From AP-15 sp963701815 (GTDB taxonomy: Bacteria; Pseudomonadota; Alphaproteobacteria; ATCC43930; CGMCC-115725): a stretch of DNA of 64,000 nucleotides. The notes beneath the pieces are model-generated. The model was not told the DNA's origin. It searched no databases and saw only the letters and a list, made by a program, of their open reading frames with translations. The stretch spans positions 62,001-126,000 of the forward strand of contig CAVPBN010000008.1 of NCBI GenBank assembly GCA_963701815.1, read 5' to 3'. The position numbers were made by a program, and so were the translations under genes. Each line of letters begins with the position of its first letter. The stretch's first letter is position 1. Positions 17,247 through 26,241 of the stretch are shown one piece after another.

Positions 17247-17933
17247 GTGACGAGCGCGATCCCGTTTGAGAAGCCCGGGGTCCGGGGGGTTCTGCACCGG
17301 CCCGATGATATCGGCGAGCACGGGCTGGTGCTGACGCACGGGGCCGGCGGCAATTGCCATTCGCCGTTGCTGGTCGGAGTGGCGGAAGCCTTCGCCGCCG
17401 CCGGTCTGTCGGTGTTGCGCTGCGATCTGCCGTTCCGCCAGCGACGGGCCAAGGGGCCGCCGTCGCCGGCTGCCGCCGCGGCCGATCGCGAAGGTCTGCG
17501 GCAGGCATTGGCGGCGATGCGCAGCATCGTGCCGGGGCCGGTGGCGCTGGGCGGGCTGTCCTACGGCGGACGGCAGGCATCGATGCTCGCAGCGGAACAG
17601 CCGGATATGGCGGCATTGCTGCTGCTCTCCTACCCGCTGCACCCGCCGGGCAAACCGGAGCGGCTGCGGACCGAGCACTTCCCCGGTCTCGGCGTCCCGA
17701 GCGTGTTTATCCAAGGCACCCGCGACCCGTTCGGCTCGATCGCAGAACTGCGGGCGGCGGTCGCCGCGATCCCGGCGCCGACGCAAATCCTGCCGATCGA
17801 CGGCGCCGGCCACGATTTGAAAAAAGGACGCTTCGATTTCGGTCCGGTCGTGCGCGCACTCCTGCGGGACCTGCCATCCCGACGCGGTTGCAGCAGCGGA
17901 ACCAGCCCGATCTTAAAGGGCTGGATCGGTTGA
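17247..17933 (+). CDS. Alpha/beta hydrolase, KANL3/Tex30-like
   Basis: A 228-residue small alpha/beta hydrolase. Catalytic landmarks: LVLTHGAGGNCHSP (oxyanion strand), GLSYGGRQASML with the nucleophilic Ser in GxSxG, QGTRDPFGS (Asp) and DGAGHDLKK (His). This layout is that of the KANL3/Tex30 group, whose bacterial members are uncharacterised hydrolases. GTG 17247 was chosen because the family begins just before the HRPDD.GEHGLVLTHG strand. The tail after DLPSRRG looks unconserved. It stands 49 bp after the GTPase gene and may share its transcript. Confidence 0.82.
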   Translation: MTSAIPFEKPGVRGVLHRPDDIGEHGLVLTHGAGGNCHSPLLVGVAEAFAAAGLSVLRCDLPFRQRRAKGPPSPAAAAADREGLRQALAAMRSIVPGPVALGGLSYGGRQASMLAAEQPDMAALLLLSYPLHPPGKPERLRTEHFPGLGVPSVFIQGTRDPFGSIAELRAAVAAIPAPTQILPIDGAGHDLKKGRFDFGPVVRALLRDLPSRRGCSSGTSPILKGWIG

Positions 17934-18535
17934 GACGCGCGATGGGCCTCGATCTTTGATCAAGAACGGCACCGTGGTTGACGGGCGATGCCGCGCTACC
18001 GCGCGATCGGCGTCAGGCGGCCGGATCGTCAGCGGCCGCCCGGGACGGCGGGAAGACGATGTGTTCGACGACGCGCAGATCAAACCGCCCTCCCGACCGT
18101 CGAGCAGGATCTGCCGGGAGGGGCGCGGCAACTGGTGCAGAAGGTCGACGGCATCGCCGCGACGATCGTAACGGCGTCGTCGCCCTCGAACATGGCGAAC
18201 GACCGGCTATTGCGCCAGGTCCTGAAGGGGCGTGGCCGGGCACGCCGGTAGCGTACCCCGATGCAGCAGGGTCGCGGCTGGGCACCATAAGCACGGCACT
18301 TCGGGGCATGCTGCGCAGGGTCCGCGCTTTCGGCTGATGAAAAAGCTCGCCGCCGAACGCGGCGAATACGCCAGCCAGCCGACCCGACGCCGACAGCGGC
18401 TTTCTTTCGCCAGTGTGCGCGACCTGCTGCACCCCGGACGCAAACCTCGATAACCGGCGGGGCCGGTCGTCGGTGCTGGCGACGGTCGGCCGATCGGTCT
18501 ATTCCTGCCGGTCACATCCTGGACGGAGGGAGAAC
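17934..18535. other. 600-bp stretch without a convincing gene
   Basis: Upstream of rph, where many alphaproteobacteria carry hrcA on the opposite strand; I see no hrcA here. A 38-codon frame at 18337-18453 (MKKLAAERGEYASQ) is open but has no recognised family. The rph ribosome site GGAGGGAGAAC is at 18525-18535. Confidence 0.4.
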
Positions 18536-19255
18536 ATGCGGCCTTCGGGACGCGCCCGCGATGCGATGCGCGCTGTCACTCTCGATCCCGGCATCGCCAA
18601 ATATGCCGAGGGCTCGTGCCTGGCCAAGTTCGGCGATACCCACGTGTTGTGCACGGCCTCGGTCGAGGAGCGGGTGCCGCCGTTTCTGCGCAACACCGGC
18701 AAGGGCTGGGTCACCGCCGAATACGGCATGCTGCCGCGCTCGACCGCAACCCGCACCGACCGCGAGGCGGCGCGCGGCCGGCAGAGCGGGCGCACCCAGG
18801 AGATCCAGCGGCTGATCGGGCGCAGCCTGCGGGCGGTGACCAATCTCGCCGCCCTCGGGGAGCGCCAGATCCGGATCGATTGCGACGTGTTGCAGGCCGA
18901 TGGCGGCACCCGCACCGCCGCCGTCACCGGCAGCTATGTGGCATTGCATCAGGCGTTGCAGCGGCTGGTTGCCGGCGGCCAGTTGCCGGCCCTGCCGCTC
19001 GCCGACAGCGTCGCCGCGATTTCCTGCGGGGTGTTCGCCGGCAATGCCGTGCTCGACCTCGATTACGCCGAGGATTCGCAGGCCATGACCGACGCCAATT
19101 TCGTGCTGACCGGCAAGGGCGGCATCGTCGAGATCCAGGCGACCGCCGAGGCCGCCCCGTTCGACGAGGCGCAGTTTGCCGAGATGCTGCGTCTCGCCCG
19201 CGCCGGCATTGCCGACCTCACCCGGCGGCAGCGCGCAGTCCTCGGGCTCGGATGA
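18536..19255 (+). CDS. rph: Ribonuclease PH
   Basis: A 239-residue 3'-5' phosphorolytic exoribonuclease that trims tRNA 3' ends and takes part in rRNA turnover; it forms a hexameric ring. Hallmarks: MRPSGRARDAMR, GSCLAKFGDTHVLCTASVEE, GKGWVTAEYGMLPRSTATRT (substrate/phosphate site), IGRSLRAVTNL, DCDVLQADGGTRTAAVTG and GKGGIVEIQATAE. Full length for the family. ATG 18536 follows GGAGGGAGAAC. It heads the conserved run rph-rdgB-hemW; the rdgB start lies 4 bp after its stop. Confidence 0.96.
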   Translation: MRPSGRARDAMRAVTLDPGIAKYAEGSCLAKFGDTHVLCTASVEERVPPFLRNTGKGWVTAEYGMLPRSTATRTDREAARGRQSGRTQEIQRLIGRSLRAVTNLAALGERQIRIDCDVLQADGGTRTAAVTGSYVALHQALQRLVAGGQLPALPLADSVAAISCGVFAGNAVLDLDYAEDSQAMTDANFVLTGKGGIVEIQATAEAAPFDEAQFAEMLRLARAGIADLTRRQRAVLGLG

Positions 19256-19259
19256 GCCG

Positions 19260-19859
19260 ATGCCGCGCCGCTTTGCCGGGGACCGGCTGGTCATCGCCAG
19301 CCACAATCAGGGCAAGATCGAGGAAATCGAAACCCTGCTGGCGCCGTTTGCCGTCGAAATCGTCGCCGCCGGAGCGCTCGGCATTCCCGAGCCCGAGGAA
19401 ACCGGAGACAGTTTCGAAGCCAATGCGGCGCTGAAGGCGAAGGCCTCGGTCGCGGCGAGCGGGCTGCCGGCGCTGGCCGACGATTCCGGCCTGGTCGTCC
19501 CGGCATTGGGCGGCGCGCCCGGCATCTATTCCGCGCGCTGGGCCGGCACCGCCAAGGATTTCCGTATCGCCATGGAGCGCGTCCAGCGCGAGCTCGGCAG
19601 CGGCGACCGCAGCGCGGTTTTCGTTGCGGTTCTGGCGCTCGCCTGGCCCGACGGCGATATCGAGCTGTTCCGCGGCGAGGTCGCGGGCCGGCTGGTCTGG
19701 CCGCCGCGCGGCGAACGCGGCTTCGGCTACGACCCGATGTTTGTCCCGGACGGCGCCAGCCTGACCTTCGGCGAACTGGACCCGGCCGAAAAACACCGGA
19801 TCAGCCATCGCGCCCGCGCCTTCGACAAGCTGGTCAGGGCATGCTTCGATGATTCCTGA
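19260..19859 (+). CDS. rdgB: Non-canonical purine NTP pyrophosphatase (RdgB/HAM1)
   Basis: A 199-residue house-cleaning enzyme that hydrolyses dITP, XTP and ITP to the monophosphate. Motifs: LVIASHNQGKIEEI (nucleotide-binding Ser-His-Asn and Lys), ADDSGLVVPALGGAPGIYSA (acidic metal site), GERGFGYDPMFVPDG and EKHRISHRARAF. All hallmarks are in place. The ATG at 19260 lies four bases after the rph stop, and the gene's end overlaps hemW by 11 bp, so all three are probably co-translated. Confidence 0.96.
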   Translation: MPRRFAGDRLVIASHNQGKIEEIETLLAPFAVEIVAAGALGIPEPEETGDSFEANAALKAKASVAASGLPALADDSGLVVPALGGAPGIYSARWAGTAKDFRIAMERVQRELGSGDRSAVFVAVLALAWPDGDIELFRGEVAGRLVWPPRGERGFGYDPMFVPDGASLTFGELDPAEKHRISHRARAFDKLVRACFDDS

Positions 19860-21045
19860 GGGGCGTTGTCTTGTCGACCCGGATAGCGGCGAGGGTCGCG
19901 GGGGGCCGCTCGCCCTCTACATCCACTGGCCGTTCTGCCGCTCGAAATGCCCGTATTGCGACTTCAACAGTCATGTCCGCGACGGCGTCGACGCGGCCCG
20001 CTGGACCCGGGCATTGCTGGCCGATCTCGACCATCACGCCGATCTGCTGCCGGGACGCGCGATCGGTTCGGTCTTTTTCGGCGGCGGTACGCCGTCGCTG
20101 ATGCCGCCGGAGACGGTCGCGGCGTTGCTCGATCGGGTGCGTGCGCGCTGGGCGGTTTCGCCCGAGGTCGAGATCACGCTGGAGGCCAACCCCAATTCGG
20201 CCGAGGCCGGCCGGTTCCGCGCCTTTGCCGCGGCCGGGGTCAACCGTCTGTCGCTCGGCGTCCAGGCGCTCGATCCGGCGGCGCTGCGCTTTCTCGGCCG
20301 GGCGCACGACCGCGCCGAGGCGATAGCCGCGATCGAGCAGGCGCGCGAGGTATTTCCCCGGTTCTCGTTCGATCTGATCTACGCCCGCCCCGGTCAGACC
20401 CTCGCCGCGTGGCGAAGCGAACTCGACGAGGCCCTCGGCCTCGCCGGCGAGCATCTGTCGCTCTATCAGTTGACCATCGAGCCCGGCACCGCCTTTGCCA
20501 CGCTGGCCCGGCGCGGCGATCTTGCCGCGCCGGACGAAGACACCGCCGCCGCCTTGTTCGAGCTGACCCAGGACCGCCTCGCCGCCCGCGGCCTGCCGGC
20601 CTACGAGATCTCGAACCACGCCCGCCCCGGCGCCGAGTGCCGCCACAACCTCGCCTATTGGCGTTACCAGGATTACGCCGGGATCGGCCCTGGCGCGCAT
20701 GGCCGGCTGACCCTGGCCGGCGGCAGATGGGCGACCCGCCAGCGCCGCACGCCGGAAGCCTGGCTCGCCGCCGTCGAGGCCACCGGCGCCGGCCTCGAAG
20801 AGACCGGCGAGATCGACCGCGGCACCGCGCTCGAGGAAATGCTGATGATGGGCTTGCGGCTGGTCGAGGGCGTCGGCCGCGCCGGCCTCGAACGGATCGC
20901 CGGTCAAACCATCGAGGCCCGGTTCGCCGCGAGCCTGCCGCACTTGATCGAAGGCGGTTTTCTGGTGCTCGACAGGGACCGTCTCGCCGCCACGCCGGCC
21001 GGCCGCGAGCGGCTCAACGCCGTGCTCGCCGCGCTCCTCGCCTGA
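19849..21045 (+). CDS. hemW: Radical SAM heme chaperone HemW
   Basis: A 398-residue radical SAM protein of the HemN/HemW group. The [4Fe-4S]-binding motif is CRSKCPYC (Cys30, Cys34, Cys37) and SVFFGGGTPSLM is the SAM glycine motif. The HNLAYW and GIGPGAHG blocks and the C-terminal winged-helix region (EEMLMMGLRLVEGV) are as in HemW. HemW binds heme and inserts it into respiratory proteins; it is not the oxygen-independent coproporphyrinogen oxidase, although old annotations call it HemN. The motif and the position after rph-rdgB support HemW. The ATG at 19849 overlaps the rdgB 3' end. Confidence 0.93.
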   Translation: MIPEGRCLVDPDSGEGRGGPLALYIHWPFCRSKCPYCDFNSHVRDGVDAARWTRALLADLDHHADLLPGRAIGSVFFGGGTPSLMPPETVAALLDRVRARWAVSPEVEITLEANPNSAEAGRFRAFAAAGVNRLSLGVQALDPAALRFLGRAHDRAEAIAAIEQAREVFPRFSFDLIYARPGQTLAAWRSELDEALGLAGEHLSLYQLTIEPGTAFATLARRGDLAAPDEDTAAALFELTQDRLAARGLPAYEISNHARPGAECRHNLAYWRYQDYAGIGPGAHGRLTLAGGRWATRQRRTPEAWLAAVEATGAGLEETGEIDRGTALEEMLMMGLRLVEGVGRAGLERIAGQTIEARFAASLPHLIEGGFLVLDRDRLAATPAGRERLNAVLAALLA

Positions 21046-21119
21046 CCGCCGATCGCGTCGGCTTGCCGGAGGCGGGCAGGTGCAGTAAGGAAAGCCGGTC
21101 TTTCGAAGGGGCTCGGCGG

Positions 21120-21689
21120 ATGAGCGAAGCAAAAGCGATCTCGGTCCTCGGCATTTGCGGCAGCCTGCGCGCGGCCTCCTACAACATGGCCGCGCTGCGC
21201 ACCGCGGTCGCGCTGAAGCCGCCGGGGATGACGATCGAGATCGCCGACATCTCGGCGTTCCCGCTCTACAACGAGGATGTCCGCGCCCGGGGTTTTCCGC
21301 CGCCGGTCGAGACCTTCCGGCGGCAGATCGCCGCCGCGGACGCAATTCTGTTCGTCACGCCCGAATACAATTTTTCGATGTCGGGGGTGCTGAAGAACGC
21401 GATCGACTGGGCCTCGCGCCCGCCCGATCAGCCTTTCGCCGGCAAGCCGGTGGCGATCATGGGTGCCGCCGCCGGGATGGCCGGCACGGCGCGCGCGCAA
21501 TACGATCTGCGGCGCAGCTGCGTCTTTCTCGACATGTACCCGATCAACAAGCCGGAAGTGTTCATCGCCGCCGCCCATACCAAATTCGACGCCGCCGGCG
21601 GCTTTACCGACGAGGTCGGCCGCGGGCTGATCGCCGACCTGCTGGTGGCGCTCGCCGCCTGGACGCGGCGGATCGCGCCGCCGCGCTGA
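21120..21689 (+). CDS. NAD(P)H-dependent FMN reductase (NADPH:quinone/chromate reductase type)
   Basis: A 189-residue flavodoxin-fold reductase. The FMN phosphate loop is GICGSLRAASYNMAALR, and FVTPEYNFSMSGVLKNAIDW is the family signature; PFAGKPVAIMGAAAGM follows. Enzymes of this group (ChrR, YieF, ArsH-like) reduce FMN, quinones, azo dyes or chromate with NAD(P)H, usually as tetramers. ATG 21120 comes 74 bp after hemW, so it may be read through from that operon, though AAGGGGCTCGGCGG gives only a fair ribosome site. Confidence 0.9.
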   Translation: MSEAKAISVLGICGSLRAASYNMAALRTAVALKPPGMTIEIADISAFPLYNEDVRARGFPPPVETFRRQIAAADAILFVTPEYNFSMSGVLKNAIDWASRPPDQPFAGKPVAIMGAAAGMAGTARAQYDLRRSCVFLDMYPINKPEVFIAAAHTKFDAAGGFTDEVGRGLIADLLVALAAWTRRIAPPR

Positions 21690-21702
21690 CCGCCGGCGGC
21701 GC

Positions 21703-22632
21703 TCAGCTCGGAGGCGGGTGGACCCGCCGCCAGTGCTCGGCGATGTCGCGGCCGGTGCAGATCCAGACATGGTCGCGGCCGACGATGTGATCGAGAAACC
21801 TGACGAGCCCGGCGGCCCGCCCCGGCCGCCCGATCAGCCGGTCGTGCAAAGCCAGCGACATCAATTTGGGCTGCTCGGCCCCCTCCCGGTACATCAACTC
21901 AAAGCAGTCGATCATGTACCGGGCGAAATCGTCGCCGGTCGAAAAACCGAGATTCTGGTCGAAACGGTTGTCGTTGGTCTCGAACGAATACGGGATGACC
22001 AGATGATGCGCGGCGCCGGCCGGTATCCAATACGGCAGCTCGTCGTTCAGCGCGTCGCGGTCGTAGAGAAAGCCGCCGAGTTCGAGATGGAGGCGCCGGG
22101 TGTGGGCGCTCGGCCGGCCGGTCATCCAGCCGACCGGCCTGACCCCGGCGATCCGCTCGATCGTCTCGACGGCGAGACGGATGTGCTCGCGTTCGACCTT
22201 CTTGCGGACGGTCTGATAATCGAGCCAGCGATAGCCGTGGCTGACGATCTCGTGCCCGTCCTCGACAAAGGCGCGAGTCAGTTCCGGATTGCGTTCGGCC
22301 GCCCTGGCCACTGCCAGGAGGCATGTCTTGATCCCGAATTTGCGGAACAGGCGCAACAGGCGCCAGCCGCCGACGCGCGAGCCATACTCGAAGACCGACT
22401 CGACCATCGGGCTGCGCCGATCGGCCAGGGACGGAAAGCCGATATCGTTCAGCAGCCCCTCGCTGACGCCGTCGCCATCGAGCACCGAGCGCTCGCCGCC
22501 GCCCTCGAAATTGAGGTTGATGTTGACCGCGATCCTCGCTCCGCCGGGCCATTGCGGGTCGGGCGGGGTTGCGCCGTAGCCGACAAAGTCGCGATCGTCG
22601 ATAGTGCCGCCGGAACTTTTTCTTGCCTTCAT
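21703..22632 (-). CDS. Polysaccharide deacetylase family protein, PuuE allantoinase-like
   Basis: A 309-residue NodB-homology TIM-like barrel. The opening RDFVGYGATPPDPQWPGGAR and IAVNINLNFEGGGE are characteristic of the PuuE (metal-independent allantoinase) and chitooligosaccharide-deacetylase-like group. EDGHEIVSHGYRWLDY is the His-containing metal/active-site strand and TGRPSAHTRRLH follows. PuuE turns allantoin into allantoate; others in the family deacetylate amide sugars. Its ATG overlaps the stop of the upstream substrate-binding protein gene (ATGA), so the two are co-translated. No other purine-degradation genes are present next to it, although the window ends in a molybdenum hydroxylase subunit. 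Confidence 0.82.
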   Translation of the reverse strand: MKARKSSGGTIDDRDFVGYGATPPDPQWPGGARIAVNINLNFEGGGERSVLDGDGVSEGLLNDIGFPSLADRRSPMVESVFEYGSRVGGWRLLRLFRKFGIKTCLLAVARAAERNPELTRAFVEDGHEIVSHGYRWLDYQTVRKKVEREHIRLAVETIERIAGVRPVGWMTGRPSAHTRRLHLELGGFLYDRDALNDELPYWIPAGAAHHLVIPYSFETNDNRFDQNLGFSTGDDFARYMIDCFELMYREGAEQPKLMSLALHDRLIGRPGRAAGLVRFLDHIVGRDHVWICTGRDIAEHWRRVHPPPS

Positions 22633-23681
22633 TCGATCAGCTCATCGGCGCGGGCGAGCATCGTCGGCGGGACATCGAGACCGAGCGTCCTTGCGCTTTT
22701 GAGGTTGATCACGAGCTCCAACACCGTGGGCCGTTCGATCGGCAGCTCCGCCGGCCTTGCGCCACCGAGGATACGGCCGACGAAATAGGCGGTCCGGCGG
22801 TAGGATTCTACAAGCCGCGGGCCGTAAGTCAGAAGCGCGCCGCTCTTTGCCATGACCGCCCAACCCGAGACGACCGGCATCCGCCGGCTCATGGCGAAGT
22901 TGATGATCGTGTCGCGATTTTCGACGACGAAACCCTCGGAAAAGGCGACGAGGGCCTGCGGCGGGGCAGCACTTATGGCGGCGAGCGCGCGGTCGAGTTC
23001 GGCACGATTGGGCGTCGCAAAAAACGAGATGTGGATGCCGAGCTGCTCGGCCTTGGCCTGGAGATCGGCCCGCTCGCGGGTCTCGCCGGGGTGCAAAGGA
23101 TTGGCGATGACCGCGACGCGGCGCGTTGCCGGCGCGATTTCGTGCAGAAATTCGAGGCGCTTGCCGTTGAGCTCCGCCCGCATCAGGGTGATGCCGGTCG
23201 CGTTGAAGAGCGGATGGGCCAGGTCCGTTGCGATCCCGGTCGCCACCGGATCGGCGCTGAACTCATAAACCACCGGCGCCGTGCGCCGACCTTTGACGAC
23301 GATCGGCGTTGCGGCGGCATGGGTGACGATGAGCGTTGCGCCACGCCGCTCGATCTCCAAGACCAGCGCCGGAAGGCGGTCGAGCTCGTAATCGGCGTAG
23401 CGCAGATCGAGGCTCAGCGTGTCCGGCTCGCGCCAGCCGGCGGCAGCGAGCCCGTCGCGGAGCGAGGCGACAAAGTCCTTCGCACCCTGCTCGTCGCCGC
23501 CGCTGACAAAACCGATCCGCGCCGGCTCCGCGCCTTGCGCCGGGGCCGTGCGCCCGACCGCCATCGCGCCGCCGAGCATCGCGAAAAGATCGCGCCGCCT
23601 GATCCGAATTGTCCCGACGGAAGGATGCCCGCCGTTCCATCGCATACCGCCCTGGTCTTTGGCGATGGCCACTCCCGGCAT
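22629..23681 (-). CDS. ABC transporter substrate-binding protein (COG2984 type)
   Basis: A 350-residue periplasmic binding protein of the COG2984 (YtrX/TrpX-like) family. A twin-arginine-like export signal, IRIRRRDLFAMLGGAMA, is followed by RIGFVSGGDEQGAKDFVASL, RRVAVIANPLHPGETRE, and a C-terminal RPTVLELVINLKSARTLGLD that is diagnostic of the family. ATG 23681 was chosen for the CAGGGAGGCCGTCA site before it. No permease or ATPase gene is nearby. Instead the gene is coupled by a 4-bp overlap to the deacetylase, an unusual partner. The ligand is unknown; relatives bind aromatic amino acids or purine-like compounds. Confidence 0.82.
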   Translation of the reverse strand: MPGVAIAKDQGGMRWNGGHPSVGTIRIRRRDLFAMLGGAMAVGRTAPAQGAEPARIGFVSGGDEQGAKDFVASLRDGLAAAGWREPDTLSLDLRYADYELDRLPALVLEIERRGATLIVTHAAATPIVVKGRRTAPVVYEFSADPVATGIATDLAHPLFNATGITLMRAELNGKRLEFLHEIAPATRRVAVIANPLHPGETRERADLQAKAEQLGIHISFFATPNRAELDRALAAISAAPPQALVAFSEGFVVENRDTIINFAMSRRMPVVSGWAVMAKSGALLTYGPRLVESYRRTAYFVGRILGGARPAELPIERPTVLELVINLKSARTLGLDVPPTMLARADELIE

Positions 23682-23801
23682 TGACGGCCTCCCTGGCGGA
23701 TCGCGCGGCCGATAATTGAGACGGCAAAGGCGCGTGCGGATGTCATACAATGCCACGGCAGGCGGCTGTTCCAAAATTGCGCGCGAGGGAGGAAAGCGGT
23801 C

Positions 23802-25007
23802 ATGGATCTGAGCTTCAGCACCGACGAGCTGGCTTTTCGCGACGAGCTGCGCGGCTTTATCCGGGACAATCTGCCCGACGATATCCGCGAGCGGATGCGG
23901 CTCGGCTATGCCCCGCGCAAGGAAGACACCGTACGCTGGCAGCGGATTCTGAACCGGCGCGGCTGGGCCGCCTTCAACTGGCCGAAGGAATATGGCGGTC
24001 CCGGCTGGACCCCGGTCGAGCGGATGATCTTTCTCGAGGAAAACCAGCTGGCGCCGGCGCCCGAGGTCTCGTCGTTCAACATCACGATGATCGGGCCGGT
24101 ATTGATCCAGTTCGGCACCGAGGCGCAGAAACGCCGCTTTCTGCCGCGCGCCGCCAATATCGACGATTGGTGGTGCCAGGGCTTTTCCGAACCGGGAGCG
24201 GGCTCGGACCTCGCGGCGCTGAAGACCGCGGCCAAGCGCGACGGCGATCGCTATCTCGTCAACGGCCAGAAGATCTGGACCTCGACGGCGCATCATGCCG
24301 ATTGGTGCTTTTGCCTGGTGCGCACCGATCCCGCGGCGCCGAAGCGCCAGGAAGGCATCTCGTTTCTGCTGATCGACATGAAGACGCCGGGGATCACGGT
24401 CCGCCCGATCGTCTCGATCGACGGCAGCCATCACCTGAACGAGGTGTTTTTCGACGATGTGCCGGTGCCCGCCGAAAATCTGGTCGGCGCCGAAAACCGC
24501 GGCTGGGACGTCGCCAAATACCTGCTCGGCCACGAGCGCACCGGCATCGCCCGGCTCGGCAAGTCGAAGGAACGGGTCAGGTTCGCCAAGGAGATGGCGC
24601 ACGAGATGCGCGCCAACGGCAAGCCGCTGATCGACGATCCGGCGTTTCGCCAGCGCGTGGCCCAGCTCGAAGTCGATCTGAAGGCGCTCGAAATCACGCA
24701 GTACCGCGTCGTCTCGGCCTATGAAAAGGCCGAGGCCGGCAAACCCGACCCGTTGTCTTCGGCGCTGAAGATCAAGGGCACCGAATTGTTGCAGGCGACG
24801 ACCGAATTGGCGATGGATGTCGGCGGCCCGCTGGCGATGCCGGACTGGGCGCAGGAACTTGCCGCGCTCAGCAACGAGCCCGAACTCGGCCCGGCCTGGG
24901 CCAGCGAGGCCACCAAAAGCTATCTGTTTCTGCGCGCCGCCTCGATTTATGGCGGCACCAACGAGATCCAGAAGAACATTCTGACCAAAGCCGTACTGGG
25001 GCTGTGA
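23802..25007 (+). CDS. Acyl-CoA dehydrogenase, large subunit type
   Basis: A 401-residue acyl-CoA dehydrogenase of the FadE/PimC large-subunit group. Landmarks: FNWPKEYGGPGWTPVE, GFSEPGAGSDLAALKTAAKR (FAD contact), NGQKIWTSTAHHADWCF, HERTGIARLGKSKER, and the C-terminal SIYGGTNEIQKNILTK. Such proteins usually pair with a smaller dehydrogenase encoded next door, and that is the case here. ATG 23802 has GAGGGAGGAAAGCGGTC upstream. The likely substrate is a branched, dicarboxylic or side-chain acyl-CoA rather than a plain fatty acid. Confidence 0.92.
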   Translation: MDLSFSTDELAFRDELRGFIRDNLPDDIRERMRLGYAPRKEDTVRWQRILNRRGWAAFNWPKEYGGPGWTPVERMIFLEENQLAPAPEVSSFNITMIGPVLIQFGTEAQKRRFLPRAANIDDWWCQGFSEPGAGSDLAALKTAAKRDGDRYLVNGQKIWTSTAHHADWCFCLVRTDPAAPKRQEGISFLLIDMKTPGITVRPIVSIDGSHHLNEVFFDDVPVPAENLVGAENRGWDVAKYLLGHERTGIARLGKSKERVRFAKEMAHEMRANGKPLIDDPAFRQRVAQLEVDLKALEITQYRVVSAYEKAEAGKPDPLSSALKIKGTELLQATTELAMDVGGPLAMPDWAQELAALSNEPELGPAWASEATKSYLFLRAASIYGGTNEIQKNILTKAVLGL

Positions 25008-26144
25008 TGGATTTCGACCTGACCGAAGAACAGCGTCTGCTGCGCGACAGCATCGACCGCCTGCTCGCCGACCATTACGGCTTTGCCGCGCGGCGCGGTT
25101 ATCTCGCCGAGCCCGAGGGCTACAGCCGGGCGATGTGGCGGCGTTACGCCGAACTCGGGCTCTTGGGCCTGCCCTTCGCCGAGGAACATGGCGGCTTCGG
25201 CGGCGGAGCGATCGAGATCATGCTGGCGATGGAGGCGTTCGGCCGGGCCCTGGCGCTCGAACCCTTTCTGGCGACGGTGGTGCTGAGCGGCACGGCGTTG
25301 CGTCTCGCCGGCAGCGATGCGCAGAAACGCGCGATCCTGCCGCAGATCGCCGAAGGCTCGGTTGACCGTCGCCTTTGCCCATGGCGAGCGCCAGGCGCGT
25401 TACGATCTCAACGACGTGCTGACGACGGCGACGCCAAAGGGCGGCGGCTGGGTGCTCGACGGCGCCAAGAGCGTCGTCATCCATGGCGACGCCGCCGACC
25501 GGCTGATCGTCAGCGCACGCATTTCCGGCGAGCGTGACGATCCCGACGGCGTCGGTCTGTTCGTCGTCGACGCCAAGGCGAACGGTGTGGCCCGCCGGTC
25601 CTATCCGATGCGCGACGGCATCCGGGCCGCCGAGATTTCGCTGAGCGGGGTCGAGATTGCCGCCGCGGATGTGCTCGGCCCGCCCGGCGCGGCGTTGCCG
25701 ATCATCGCGCAAGTGGTCGAGGCCGGCATCGCCGCGGTGGCAGCCGAAGCGGTCGGGGCGATGGAAGCGATGCACGCGATGACCCTCGAATATCTGAAGA
25801 CCCGGCAGCAATTCGGCCGGCCGATCGGTCAGAACCAGGCATTGCAGCACCGCTCGGCGGAGATGCTGATCGCGCTCGAGCAGGGCCGCAGCATGGCCAT
25901 GCTGGCGGCGATGACGGTCGATGCGAACGACCCGCACGAGCGGGCGCACAATATCTCGATGGCCAAGGTCGGGGTCGGCCAGGCGGCGCGGTTTGTGTCG
26001 CAGAACGCCGTGCAATTGCATGGCGGGATCGGCATGACCGAGGAATATGCGGTCGGCCACTATTTTCGCCGATGCATGGTCATTGAGCACCTGTTCGGCG
26101 ATACCGCCCACCATTTGTCGCGGATTGCCGACCGGGTCCATTGA
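25007..26144 (+). CDS. Acyl-CoA dehydrogenase, small subunit type (one frameshift)
   Basis: The ATG at 25007 shares a base with the previous stop (TGATG). The first 118 codons read MDFDLTEEQRLLRDSIDRLL through PFAEEHGGFGGGAIEI to LPQIAEGS. A one-base slip near 25362 then moves the reading into the frame that gives LTVAFAHGERQARYDLNDV and on to IADRVH at 26144. The corrected protein has about 379 residues, with FGRPIGQNQALQHRSAEMLI and LHGGIGMTEEYAVGHYFRR, the partner of the upstream subunit in a heteromeric enzyme. No sequence is lost at the slip, which suggests a sequencing error. Confidence 0.85.
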
Positions 26145-26241
26145 TCGCAACCGGGTATCGGGGGCGGCCGACGATTTGTGTTTAAGCGAGCCGCCCGGGC
26201 GTGCGATCATGGCCAGTCGATAAAATACGTCGGAGGCCGCC

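Noticed and set aside
18337..18453. A 38-codon frame upstream of rph
   Set aside because: Open with an ATG, but it has no ribosome site and no family; short open frames are expected by chance at this GC.
21718..23684. Two long plus-strand frames opposite the deacetylase and substrate-binding genes
   Set aside because: No motif, and the minus-strand genes have family-wide conserved blocks and good ribosome sites.
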